Positions 56,501-64,000 of a stretch of 64,000 bases of DNA are shown piece after piece. The position numbers and the translations under genes are program-made. Position 1 is the stretch's first letter; each line of letters opens with the position of its first letter. Location of the stretch: NCBI GenBank assembly GCA_026709365.1, contig JAPOTD010000008.1, positions 57,974-121,973 on the forward strand, in the 5' to 3' direction. The notes beneath the pieces were generated by a model. That model saw only the letters and a program-made list of their open reading frames with translations, was not told the DNA's origin and ran no database searches. This stretch comes from Gammaproteobacteria bacterium. GTDB lineage: Bacteria > Pseudomonadota > Gammaproteobacteria > Pseudomonadales > Azotimanducaceae.

Positions 56501-57709
56501 ATGGATCGTCGCACCAATCCCTATGCCCCTGGCGCTGGCCTGCAGCCGCCGGAATTGGCAGGGCGTGAGAGTCTGTTGTCGGACGCTTCCATTGACATGG
56601 ACCGCGTCCTCGCCAGACGCCCAGCCAAGGGCATGATCCTGCTGGGGCTCCGGGGTGTGGGCAAAACCGTCCTCCTGAATCGGCTGCGCTTGACCGCCGA
56701 CCAGAAGGGTTTCCGCACTGCCCGCATCGAAGCGCCCGAAGGCGCCTCCCTACCCCAACTGCTGGTGCCGGAACTGCGTCGATTGCTGCACGGCCTTGAC
56801 CTTCGCCAAGCCACGACTCACCACTTGCGTCGCGCGGCCAATGTGTTGGGAAAGTTCGCCCGAGCCTTCAAAGTGAAAGCTGTTGACGTTGACTTGGAAT
56901 TCAGCGTGGACCTCTCCCCTGGTGAGGGTGACAGCGGCAATCTGGAACAGGACCTGCCCCAGCTGCTGATGGCCTTGGCCGAAGTGGCCGCCGACCGACA
57001 AACCGCTATCGGGTTGTTCATCGACGAGATTCAATACCTGTCCCCCGCCGAACTCTCCGCCGTCATCGTGGCCTGCCACGAAATCGGACAGCAAAATCTG
57101 CCCTTCCTGTTCATCGGCGCCGGACTGCCCCAAACGGCGGCGCTGGCCGGCAAAGCCAAATCCTACTCGGAACGGCTGTTCAACTACCCACAGGTGGGAG
57201 CCTTGGAAGCCAATGACGCCCGTGCCGCGCTGCTGAAGCCAGCGCAAGCCGAGGGCGTGGCGTTTAACGACGAAGCCTCAGAACACGTCCTCCAAGCGGC
57301 GGAAAACTTCCCCTATTTCATTCAGGAGTGGGGGTTCCAAGTCTGGAATGCCGCGCCCGCCAGCCCAATCACGAGCGCGATGGTTCGCGCCGCCACCCCC
57401 GGCGTGGTGGCGCAGCTGGACAACAACTTCTTCCGCGTTCGCTTCGATCGGCTGACGCCTCTTGAGCAAAAGTACCTCCGGGCCATGGCCGAACTTGGGC
57501 CGGGGCCGCACGGGACCGGCCGCATCGCCGAAACGCTGGGCGTCCCCACCTCCTCGGTCGCTGCGGTGCGCCAACGTCTCGTCGCCAAGGGCATGGTGTG
57601 GAGCCAGCGGCACGGGGAAACCGCCTTCACGGTGCCGATGTTCGATGCCTTCATGAAGCGGCAGATGCCGGAGTTGCTGAAGCATGCGCCGCAAACGCGA
57701 AGCCGCTAG
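56501..57709 (+). CDS. AAA ATPase with C-terminal winged helix, stand-alone
   Basis: Protein of 402 residues. The N-terminus DRRTNPYAPGAGLQPPELAG is typical of a widespread stand-alone AAA ATPase family. Walker A is LGLRGVGKTVLL (about 48-59), Walker B GLFIDEIQYL (about 171-180), and a sensor-like FLFIGAGLPQ follows. Residues 300-375 form a winged helix (LTPLEQKYLRAMAELG; GRIAETLGVPTSSVAAVRQRL), an arrangement like archaeal Orc1/Cdc6. The cellular role is unknown; DNA binding to the dyad upstream is a natural guess. Confidence 0.8.
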   Translation: MDRRTNPYAPGAGLQPPELAGRESLLSDASIDMDRVLARRPAKGMILLGLRGVGKTVLLNRLRLTADQKGFRTARIEAPEGASLPQLLVPELRRLLHGLDLRQATTHHLRRAANVLGKFARAFKVKAVDVDLEFSVDLSPGEGDSGNLEQDLPQLLMALAEVAADRQTAIGLFIDEIQYLSPAELSAVIVACHEIGQQNLPFLFIGAGLPQTAALAGKAKSYSERLFNYPQVGALEANDARAALLKPAQAEGVAFNDEASEHVLQAAENFPYFIQEWGFQVWNAAPASPITSAMVRAATPGVVAQLDNNFFRVRFDRLTPLEQKYLRAMAELGPGPHGTGRIAETLGVPTSSVAAVRQRLVAKGMVWSQRHGETAFTVPMFDAFMKRQMPELLKHAPQTRSR

Positions 57710-57891
57710 CGAACTGCGGTGTCTCAGCCGCTGAACGCACTCAGCTCTCGCCGCGGCTTCCGGGTCACCTCGACCTTGCCTGCGTCATTGCACACCTTGC
57801 CGTGGCCTAAACGGAAACACCCATGACCACAATCACATCCACCGAGGCAAGGTCAGTAAAATTTAGAGACTCTTTCTAAGGGAGGTATCCC

Positions 57892-57942
57892 ATGGATTCA
57901 TACCGGTCACCTAGCGGACAGAAAGATGCCGACAGCCGATGA
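57892..57942 (+). CDS. Possible 16-residue leader peptide
   Basis: AAGGGAGGT precedes ATG 57892 by about seven bases, the best ribosome site locally. The frame encodes MDSYRSPSGQKDADSR and stops at 57942, overlapping the start of the next gene (57926). Its translation would deliver ribosomes to that start, which lacks a strong site of its own. Confidence 0.35.
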   Translation: MDSYRSPSGQKDADSR

Positions 57943-58186
57943 CTTCAGGAATGAGCTTCGCGCAAGGTTCGCAAGCGCCATGCGAGCGGGGCGTCGTTGG
58001 ATTGATATTACCGCCGGGAGCGTTCACCGCAGCGTGGGTGGCTATCCCGGCTCAAATCACCGAATGCCAAATTGCTGCAGCGTCATGTGGCAGGAGAAGG
58101 GGCCCGACGATGAAGTATTGAGCAAACCGCCTAGCAGACACGGTGCGTCGCTGGAAATCAGGTATGCCTTGCCGCGTTCGCCTTAG
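57926..58186 (+). CDS. Conserved hypothetical protein (HRxVGGYPGxNHRMPxCC motif)
   Basis: Protein of 86 residues: MPTADDFRNELRARFASAM, WIDITAGSVHRSVGGYPG, SNHRMPNCCSVMWQE, then SLEIRYALPRSP. I recall this motif in small conserved hypothetical proteins, but no function is established. Conserved His, Cys-Cys and Arg suggest a metal or nucleic-acid site (inference). It lies after the AAA ATPase gene, with 216 bases between them. Confidence 0.6.
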   Translation: MPTADDFRNELRARFASAMRAGRRWIDITAGSVHRSVGGYPGSNHRMPNCCSVMWQEKGPDDEVLSKPPSRHGASLEIRYALPRSP

Positions 58187-58418
58187 AGGTGGCCTCGTGC
58201 CTGAAAGCAATTGATCTCGCCTAGCGAAAGTATATTAAGCGGTCAGTATAGCGAACGCCAGCGGCATTCGCCTGGAGCCACTCAAGTGCTTGCCACCAAC
58301 GGGAGCGAACGCTTCACTGTGTCTTGACCGGACTCGCCTTTCGGAGCCCCCGGTGGGGTTATTCCATATGCTAAGATGCCTCCCGAGTCCCATATCAAAC
58401 GTGCTGTCTCGTTCATTG

Positions 58419-58682
58419 ATGGCTAAAACCTCTTCAGGCACGCCAAAGACGCTTTCGGCCACCACCACATCGCTGAGCATCTCGTCAGCTGAATATGGAG
58501 CTTCCAAGAGCATGAGCCAGTTGATTGCCGGCAAGAGAGGCCGTGCCGCACTCGTCTGTGAAGATGATTGGAAGGCCGTCCAAGAGACGCTGCGCCTGCT
58601 GTCGATTCCGGGCATGCGCGAGTCCATTCAGGAGGGTATGGAGGCGTTGGTCGAAGATTGCAGCGAGGCGCTTGATTGGTGA
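58419..58682 (+). pseudogene. Decayed YefM/Phd-type antitoxin
   Basis: The C-terminal half is a normal YefM (IAGKRGRAALVCEDDWKAVQ; ETLRLLSIPGMRESIQEG; DCSEALDW). The N-terminal half begins KTLSATTT as in the family, then leaves it. A neighbouring frame supplies AEHLVS and later QEHEPV, where the family has its linker. Two indels with partial compensation therefore seem to have scrambled residues 20-35. A diverged but working gene is not excluded. Confidence 0.55.
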
Positions 58683-58745
58683 GTCGGCGCCTCGTTTACG
58701 CTAAGCAGGCTCAACGCGGCGCGAGGCAACTGAACGCCCCGCTTG
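58679..58745 (+). pseudogene. YoeB/Txe toxin remnant
   Basis: GTG 58679 overlaps the antitoxin stop by four bases (GTGA), the usual coupling. The first residues VSRRLVYAKQAQRGARQL match the Txe/YoeB N-terminus (KQAQKDAKKL-like). Similarity ends after about 20 residues and the frame becomes Pro/Gly-rich, so the catalytic C-terminus is gone. Confidence 0.55.
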
Positions 58746-58799
58746 CCGCCAGCCCTGCTGACCCGCCAAAATCCCAACCCCCATCAGGAGCGCCGCACG

Positions 58800-58928
58800 G
58801 TGGCCTCAGACAAGACCCTGACCAGTTGGGTGGAGGACTTCGCGGACAAGGGTTTCCGGCAAACCATCCGCGACCGGGACCGGCCTTGGGGCGACTGCGG
58901 CGAGAAGCCGAAGGAGGATGAAGCCTGA
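58800..58928 (+). CDS. Small hypothetical protein, 42 residues
   Basis: GTG 58800 follows CAGGAGCGCC. It reads VASDKTLTSWVEDFADKGFR, then QTIRDRDRPWGDCGEKPKED. It is charged, with no membrane segment. It ends 45 bases before the oxidoreductase gene on the same strand. I do not recognise a family; the ribosome site and compact composition make it plausible as a gene. Confidence 0.4.
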   Translation: MASDKTLTSWVEDFADKGFRQTIRDRDRPWGDCGEKPKEDEA

Positions 58929-58973
58929 GGAGTGGGGTATATTCCCCCGCCTTCGCAGCCACAGGAACGCACT

Positions 58974-59993
58974 ATGAACACCAATCGCCAATGGACTCTC
59001 GCCAAACGCCCCTTCGGCATGGTCGGCTCGGACAACTTTGAGTACCGGGAGGCGCCGATTCCCACGCCCGGCGAGGGCGAGGTGCTGGTGCGCAATCTCT
59101 ACCTGTCCTTCGACCCCACCCAGCGGGGCTGGATGGAGGATCGGGAGAGCTACATGCCGCCGGTGCAGTTGGGCGAGCCGATGCGGGCCGGATCGGTCGG
59201 CCAGGTGGCGGAGTCCAACCATCCCGACTTTGCCGTCGGGGAACTGGTGCAGACCTTGGGCAGCTGGCAGGACTTCGTGGTGGTCAGCCCCGCTGAGGGT
59301 TTCGGCGGGCTGACCAAGCTGCCGCCCGGCGTTGACCCGGACCTGGTGCTCTCCGTGCTGGGCACCACCGGCCTCACCGCCTACTGGGGCTTGCTGGACC
59401 TCGGCAAGCCGCGCAGCGGCGAGACCGTGCTGGTGTCCGGGGCCGCCGGCGCCACCGGCTCGGTCGCCGGGCAGATCGCCCGCATCAAGGGCTGCCGGGT
59501 GGTCGGCATCGCCGGCGGGCCGGAGAAGTGCGCCTGGCTCACTGAGCAGGCCCGCTTCGATGCCGCCATCGACTACAAGAGCGAGGACGTCAACGCCCGC
59601 ATCGGCGAACTCTGCCCGAACCGGGTGGACGTGTTCTTCGACAACGTGGGCGGCGGCATTCTCGAAGCGGCGCTCAACCACATCAACCTGCGCGCCCGGG
59701 TGGTGCTCTGCGGCGGCATTTCAAGCTACAACGCCACCAAGCCCGTGCCCGGCCCCGTCAATCTGATGAATCTGGTGATCAACCGCGCCCGCATGGAGGG
59801 CTTCATCGTCATCGACTACTTCGACCGCATGGCGCAGGCGGTGAACGACCTGACGGGCTGGATTCAATCCGGTGAGCTGGTCTATCAGAACGACATTCAA
59901 GAGGGCTTCGAGAATATCCCGCAAACCCTGACCCGGCTGTTCACCGGGCGGAATCACGGCAAGCAACTATTGAAAATCGCTGATCCGGCTTGA
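58974..59993 (+). CDS. NADP-dependent oxidoreductase (zinc-free MDR, PTGR/CurA-like)
   Basis: Medium-chain reductase of 339 residues, likely acting on alpha,beta-unsaturated carbonyls. Blocks: NRQWTLAKRPFGMVG, LSFDPTQRGWM, VLGTTGLTAYWGLLDLG, VSGAAGATGSVAGQIARIKG (NADP loop), VDVFFDNVGGGILEAALNHI and CGGISSYNAT. No structural-zinc Cys set is present. ATG 58974 follows ACAGGAACG. GGGGTG/CACCCC (59996-60020) after the stop may form a weak bidirectional hairpin. Confidence 0.9.
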   Translation: MNTNRQWTLAKRPFGMVGSDNFEYREAPIPTPGEGEVLVRNLYLSFDPTQRGWMEDRESYMPPVQLGEPMRAGSVGQVAESNHPDFAVGELVQTLGSWQDFVVVSPAEGFGGLTKLPPGVDPDLVLSVLGTTGLTAYWGLLDLGKPRSGETVLVSGAAGATGSVAGQIARIKGCRVVGIAGGPEKCAWLTEQARFDAAIDYKSEDVNARIGELCPNRVDVFFDNVGGGILEAALNHINLRARVVLCGGISSYNATKPVPGPVNLMNLVINRARMEGFIVIDYFDRMAQAVNDLTGWIQSGELVYQNDIQEGFENIPQTLTRLFTGRNHGKQLLKIADPA

Positions 59994-60051
59994 GCGGGGT
60001 GCCCGAACTTGGAACACCCCCCAAGGCACAACGAACTGAAGGTTCGCGCCC

Positions 60052-60300
60052 TCAAAATTGCCGGTACAGCCGGACTCTGCTTCCTTCAAGCCTGCGCAGC
60101 CCTTGCTTGATTTCGTCCATCAAGTCGGCATCGGACTTGATTGCGACCGTTTCACGCCAGCTTTCGAATTCGCTTGGGCTGACGAGCACTGCGGCAGGGG
60201 TGCCATTCTTGGTGATGACGACTTCTTCGTCCGACACGTTAATGGCTTCAATCAATGCACTCAGCTTCATTTTGGCTTCAGACAAAGACATCACTTTCAT
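60052..60300 (-). CDS. Orphan Phd/YefM-type antitoxin
   Basis: Protein of 82 residues: MKVMSLSEAKMKLSALIEAI, EEVVITKNGTPAAVLVSP and SEFESWRE form the Phd/YefM DNA-binding domain, and DLMDEIKQGLRRLEGSR would be the toxin-binding tail. ATG 60300 fits the family; an in-frame extension to 60366 is unconserved. No toxin gene adjoins on either side, so it is an orphan or solitary regulator. It converges on the oxidoreductase gene. Confidence 0.8.
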   Translation of the reverse strand: MKVMSLSEAKMKLSALIEAINVSDEEVVITKNGTPAAVLVSPSEFESWRETVAIKSDADLMDEIKQGLRRLEGSRVRLYRQF

Positions 60301-60362
60301 GGTCTGACCTATATTCAAGTTGATCCGAATTTGGGCCACTGTCCATCGCCGAGAGCGTATGT

Positions 60363-61586
60363 TCAACCTCCTTCTCGACCCACAACTTCATCGGCAAGCG
60401 CCGCGATTTCCTCCGGCGTCAGCCCAAGGCCGGCCAGAACCTGCTCGTTGTGTTCGCCCAGCCGCGCCGCTCGGGTGCGGACGCGGGTGGGGGTGCGGGA
60501 GAACTTGACGGGCGGCGCGGCCAGCGGAGCGCTGCGGCCATCGGCCAGTTCGGTTTCGGTCAGCATGGACCGGGAGGCGACATGCTCCTCCTTGGCCAAT
60601 TCGGCGTAGGTGTTGATGCGGGTGGCGGGCAGGCCCAATTCGCCGAACTCCGCCACCACTTCCGCCGTGATTCGGGCCGCGCAGTAGTCCGCCAGCAAGC
60701 CGTCCACCTCATCGCGCCGCCGCAGCCGCTCCGCGGTGGTCAGCGCCGCTAGGTCGGGGCGACCCAGCCGCGCCGCCAGCCGCTGCCAGTGGGAGTCGAG
60801 CAGCACCCCGGCATAGACGCTGCCGTCGCGGCAGGCGTAGCTGTTGGAGGGCGCAGCAAGGTTGAATTGGTTGCCCCAGCGCTGCATCGGGATGCCCAAG
60901 GCGCCGGCGGTTGGGAAGCCGTCGCTCTGGAACACCAAGCAGTCCACCAAGGCCACATCCACATGCTGCCCTTCGCCGGTGCGATCCCGGTGGCGCAGCG
61001 CCGCCATGGCGCCCAAGGCCCCGTGCAGGCCGGCCAAGTCATCCCCCAGATAGGTGGGCGCCTTGGTCGGCCCGCCATCAGGTGCGCCGTTCAGCGATGC
61101 CCAGCCACTGTAGGCTTGGGCGAGGGGATCGTAGCCGGCCCGCGCCGACAGCGTGCCGAACTGGCCGAACCCGGAGATTGACACGTAGATGAGGTCCGCC
61201 TTGGCCTTGCAGAGGTCGTCGTAGCCGAGCCCCCAGTCCCGGAGCAGGCCCGGGCGAAAGTTCTCGATGAAGATGTCGGCATTGGCGATCAGCTTGAGAA
61301 AGGCCGCCCGGCCCGTCGGCAGGCGCAGATCCAACGTAAGGTTGCGCTTGTTGCGGTTGACGGTCTCGTGGGCGACCGTGAGGCCGGAGTCCGGCACCAG
61401 GGGCGGCATGCGCCGCGCCACCTCGCCGCCCGGCAGCTCCACCTTCACCACGTCCGCGCCCAAGTCGGCCAGGACGCAGCTCGCCATGGGGCCGGCCCAA
61501 GTGGTGGTGGCCTCCACCACCTTGACGCCGTGCAGCGGGCCGTCCAAGTCGCTGCGGGCATTGGCGAAGAAATCGTTGCTGTCCAC
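60363..61586 (-). CDS. CaiB/BaiF family CoA-transferase
   Basis: Family III CoA-transferase of 407 residues. Blocks: GPLHGVKVVEATTTWAGPMA, LADLGADVVKVELPGGEVAR, NRNKRNLTLDLRLPTGR, ADIFIENFRPGLLRDWGLGY (catalytic Asp lies in the following loop region), YVSISGFGQFG and GYDPLAQAYSGWASL. The substrate acid is unknown. GTG 61586 sits after AGAGGAGGTTTC, an excellent ribosome site; upstream in-frame codons are unconserved. Confidence 0.9.
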   Translation of the reverse strand: MDSNDFFANARSDLDGPLHGVKVVEATTTWAGPMASCVLADLGADVVKVELPGGEVARRMPPLVPDSGLTVAHETVNRNKRNLTLDLRLPTGRAAFLKLIANADIFIENFRPGLLRDWGLGYDDLCKAKADLIYVSISGFGQFGTLSARAGYDPLAQAYSGWASLNGAPDGGPTKAPTYLGDDLAGLHGALGAMAALRHRDRTGEGQHVDVALVDCLVFQSDGFPTAGALGIPMQRWGNQFNLAAPSNSYACRDGSVYAGVLLDSHWQRLAARLGRPDLAALTTAERLRRRDEVDGLLADYCAARITAEVVAEFGELGLPATRINTYAELAKEEHVASRSMLTETELADGRSAPLAAPPVKFSRTPTRVRTRAARLGEHNEQVLAGLGLTPEEIAALADEVVGREGG

Positions 61587-61693
61587 GAAACCTCCTCTGT
61601 CTTTTGATCGTGGGACGGAGTTGCCGAGTGATTCAACCTTGGCGCCCGGCGACCGCCCTTCAACGGTCTGAGGCACGGCTTGGTTTGTCCGGA

Positions 61694-62662
61694 CTAAGGA
61701 ACGATGACTGTGGAGCCGGTGGTGGCGCGGGCTTCCAAGTCGCGATGCGCCTGCACCAAGTCCGCCAACCGGTATCGTTGGTTGATGTGGACGGCCACCG
61801 AACCGTCCGCCATCAGGCGGAATAGCTGATCGGCCATGCCTTGCTGGTCCTCCGGCGTGGCCGCGTAGGCCGCCAGCGAGGGGCGGGTGAAGAACAGGGA
61901 GCCGCGCTGCATCAGATCCTGGGACTGAACCGCCGGGGCGAGCCCCGACGCATTGCCGTAGTTGACGAACATCCCCAAGGGCGCCAATGAGTCGAGGCTG
62001 GCCTGATAGGTGTCCTTGCCCACGGCGTCATAGACCACGTTGACGCCTCGGCCGTCGGTGAGTTCCCTCACCCGCGCCGCCACGTCCTCCTCACGATACA
62101 GGATCATGTGGTTGGCCCCGTTGCGCCGGGCGAGTTCCGCCTTCTCGGGGCTGCCGGCGGTGCCGATGACGGTGGCGCCGATGTGCCGTGCCCACTGGCA
62201 CAGAATGAGGCCCACCCCGCCGGCTGCGGCATGCACCAAGGCGCTGTGCCCGGCGCGCAAGGCGAAGGTGCGCGTGACCAAGTAGCAGGCGGTCAGCCCC
62301 TTGAGCAGGCTGGCGGCGACCTGATCGTCAGCCACCCCAGCAGGCACTTTGACCAAGCGGCTGGCCGGCACCAGGCTCGCTTCGGCGTAGGCGCCCAAAT
62401 TGCCCGCATAGGCCACCCGGTCGCCCGCCGCCAATGCCGCACCCGCGCCAACGGCCTCCACCACCCCGGCGGCTTCGACGCCCAAGCGGGTAGGCAGCGG
62501 CAGCGGGTACAGGCCGCTGCGGTGGTAGGTGTCGATGAAGTTCAGGCCGATGGCGGTGTGGCGAACCAGCGCTTCACCGGCCCCGGGCTCGCCAAGCTCG
62601 TCCTGCTCCCATTGCATCACCTCCGGCCCGCCAGCCTGGTGCATTCGATAAACGCCGGTCAT
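61694..62662 (-). CDS. Quinone oxidoreductase (NADPH, zeta-crystallin type)
   Basis: MDR-family reductase of 322 residues resembling QorA. Blocks: YRMHQAGGPEVMQWEQ, GLNFIDTYHRSGLYP, VHAAAGGVGLILCQWARHIG (NADPH loop), TAGSPEKAELAR and VVYDAVGKDTYQASLDSL. It lacks zinc ligands. The ATG overlaps trpC by four bases (ATGA), so it is expressed with the tryptophan genes although no pathway link is known. Confidence 0.9.
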   Translation of the reverse strand: MTGVYRMHQAGGPEVMQWEQDELGEPGAGEALVRHTAIGLNFIDTYHRSGLYPLPLPTRLGVEAAGVVEAVGAGAALAAGDRVAYAGNLGAYAEASLVPASRLVKVPAGVADDQVAASLLKGLTACYLVTRTFALRAGHSALVHAAAGGVGLILCQWARHIGATVIGTAGSPEKAELARRNGANHMILYREEDVAARVRELTDGRGVNVVYDAVGKDTYQASLDSLAPLGMFVNYGNASGLAPAVQSQDLMQRGSLFFTRPSLAAYAATPEDQQGMADQLFRLMADGSVAVHINQRYRLADLVQAHRDLEARATTGSTVIVP

Positions 62663-63471
62663 TCTCCGTCCTCCTTGCCGTTGACGTCTCCGAACAGCAT
62701 TGTAAGCGCAGCGCCCGGATCGTCGGCCCGCATGAACGCCTCGCCAACCAGAAAGGCGTGTACTCCCCGTTGCCGCATCATCCGCACTTGGCGGGGCTCA
62801 TGGAAGCCGCTTTCAGTGACCACCCGAACGCCATCCGGCATCCGCCCAAGCAGGTCCAAGGTGGTTTCCAAGCGCGTCTCAAAGGTCTTGAGGTTGCGGT
62901 TGTTGATGCCGACGAGCCGTGGATTCAGCTTGAGCGCCGTTTCCAGCTCCCCGGCATCATGCACTTCGATCAAGGCATCGAGGCCCAAGGCGAGAGCCTG
63001 CTGGTGAAGCGCCTCAAGTTGCGCGGCATCGAGCGCAGCCGCGATCAGCAGCACGCAGTCCGCGCCGAGCGCCCGGGACTCAAGTATTTGGTAGCCGTCC
63101 ACCATGAAGTCCTTGCGCAGCACGGGGAGGGCGGTGGCTTGCCGGGCGGTTTGCAAGTGCCGGTCCGCGCCTTGGAAGAAGGCCGCGTCCGTCAGCACCG
63201 AAAGGCAGGCGGCGCCCGCCGCCTGGTACTGCGGCGCGATGGCGGCAGGCTCGTAGCCAGCCCGGATCAGGCCCTTGCTCGGCGAAGCCTTCTTGAGTTC
63301 CGCGATCACCGCCGGCTGGCCCGCAGCGATCTTGCGTTCGAGGGCCGCGGCGAAGCCCCGCGGGGCGGATTGCCGATCGGCCTCGGCCTTGAGTTCCGCA
63401 ACGCCCCGCCGCCGCCGACGTTCGGCAACCTCTTCGCGCTTGTGGGCGAGGATGCGGTCGAGGATGGTCAC
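62659..63471 (-). CDS. trpC: Indole-3-glycerol phosphate synthase TrpC
   Basis: TrpC closes the indole ring in tryptophan synthesis. The TIM barrel of 270 residues has ILDRILAHKREEVAERRRRR, AVIAELKKASPSKGLIR, SVLTDAAFFQG, VLRKDFMVDGYQI, LVGINNRNLKTFETRL and VTESGFHEPRQV. It is a mono-functional form without TrpF. It overlaps trpD by four bases. Confidence 0.95.
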   Translation of the reverse strand: MTILDRILAHKREEVAERRRRRGVAELKAEADRQSAPRGFAAALERKIAAGQPAVIAELKKASPSKGLIRAGYEPAAIAPQYQAAGAACLSVLTDAAFFQGADRHLQTARQATALPVLRKDFMVDGYQILESRALGADCVLLIAAALDAAQLEALHQQALALGLDALIEVHDAGELETALKLNPRLVGINNRNLKTFETRLETTLDLLGRMPDGVRVVTESGFHEPRQVRMMRQRGVHAFLVGEAFMRADDPGAALTMLFGDVNGKEDGE

Positions 63472-64000
63472 GACGCATCGTCGCCAGCGCGATCCATCAT
63501 GCGGCTGACCCGCGCCAACTCGTCCAGCCGCTCCTTGGCCAGCCCTGCGGCGATGGCATCCTGCGCCATCTCGACGCCGGCGGCGTGGTCGAGGGCGACC
63601 CCAGCGGCGTAGATGGCGGCGCCGGCGTTCAAGGCGACGATGTCGGCCGCGGCCGAATCCGGCCGGGTCAGGGATTCACGGACCAGCGACAGGCTGGACT
63701 CGGTGGAGTCCGCGCGCAGCCCGGCGGCATCGCGGCGGTTTAGCCCAAAGTCCTCGGGAACCACTTCGTAGCGCTCAATGCGGCCGCCCTTGAGCTCGCA
63801 CACTTGGCTTGGGCCGTCTATCGCCAGCTCATCCAGCCCATCGGCATGGACGATGAGCACCTGCTCGCTGCCGAGCCGCTGGGCCACCTCCGCCAGCGGA
63901 CGCAGCCAATCGGGGCTGAACACGCCGATCACCTGGCGGCGGGCGCCCGCCGGATTGGTGAGCGGCCCGAGCACGTTCATCAAGGTGCGGAAGCCGAGCG
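63468..64000 (-). CDS. trpD: Anthranilate phosphoribosyltransferase TrpD, 3' part
   Basis: C-terminal part of TrpD, which joins anthranilate to PRPP. The visible frame starts at the window edge with LGFRTLMNVLGPLTNPA and continues VIGVFSPDWLRPLAEVAQRL, VHADGLDELAIDGPSQV and AADIVALNAGAAIYAAG. The N-terminal half, with the PRPP-binding Gly loop, lies beyond 64000. The stop overlaps trpC (ATGA). Confidence 0.93.
   Translation of the reverse strand, partial: LGFRTLMNVLGPLTNPAGARRQVIGVFSPDWLRPLAEVAQRLGSEQVLIVHADGLDELAIDGPSQVCELKGGRIERYEVVPEDFGLNRRDAAGLRADSTESSLSLVRESLTRPDSAAADIVALNAGAAIYAAGVALDHAAGVEMAQDAIAAGLAKERLDELARVSRMMDRAGDDAS

Overview
The window is a GC-rich chromosome segment of a bacterium, most likely an uncultured gammaproteobacterium. 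The order hrcA-grpE-dnaK-dnaJ-dapB ... carA-carB-greA ... rlmE, and rsmD followed divergently by ftsY-ftsE-ftsX, are gammaproteobacterial arrangements. An aromatic-amine-dehydrogenase-type operon, a sulfolipid pair, CoA-transferase and thiolase/DUF35 genes and many dispersed palindromes recall environmental, possibly host-associated, lineages. That placement is inference.

Layout. 1-6.3 kb: heat-shock chaperones and dapB, with a sigma32-type promoter matching the consensus in front of grpE. 6.3-14 kb: an accessory block of membrane, secreted and glycosyltransferase genes that separates dapB from carA. 14.2-19.2 kb: carAB, preceded by a promoter and an intrinsic terminator (possible attenuator), then greA. 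19.3-28.2 kb: an accessory island between greA and rlmE. It holds a lower-GC DUF5131/TcmP pair, a HigA-like antitoxin without toxin, a large single-chain restriction-modification enzyme, a class II tRNA with an alanine anticodon, two copies of an undescribed structured RNA-like element, a compact operon of three unknown small genes, and a VapBC pair. 28.3-41 kb: NIPSNAP, rlmE, a phosphotransferase, an Nramp-like transporter lacking a normal start codon, a deleted molybdopterin oxidoreductase, rsmD/ftsYEX, a beta-lactamase-fold hydrolase with an in-frame tandem repeat, DUF35/thiolase, rpoZ and a nitroreductase. 41-42 kb: a symporter relic and a second antitoxin/PIN pair. 42.4-54.6 kb: a long minus-strand run, read from high to low coordinates: amidase, mvaD, phosphomevalonate kinase, a fused HMG-CoA reductase-mevalonate kinase, ppk2, sqdX-like, sqdB, aauBEDA and a cytochrome c. 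54.8-60.3 kb: an amidohydrolase, a MITE-like element, an AAA ATPase behind a striking TTAAC dyad, a conserved small protein, decayed toxin-antitoxin genes and an oxidoreductase. 60.3-64 kb: CaiB-type CoA-transferase, quinone oxidoreductase, trpC and the 3' part of trpD.

How the parts work together. The mevalonate run encodes the steps from HMG-CoA to isopentenyl diphosphate, although HMG-CoA synthase and isopentenyl diphosphate isomerase are not in the window. The aau genes would oxidise primary aromatic amines in the periplasm and pass electrons to a blue copper protein or cytochrome. The sqd pair would make sulfoquinovosyl lipid. Between genes, a REP-like palindromic repeat of about 100 bases recurs nine times. 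Its outer hairpin changes sequence but keeps its pairing. The most novel-looking material is the paired structured element around 25.95-26.10 and 27.26-27.41 kb, the odd tRNA beside it, and the ATPase/dyad module at 56.4-57.7 kb.
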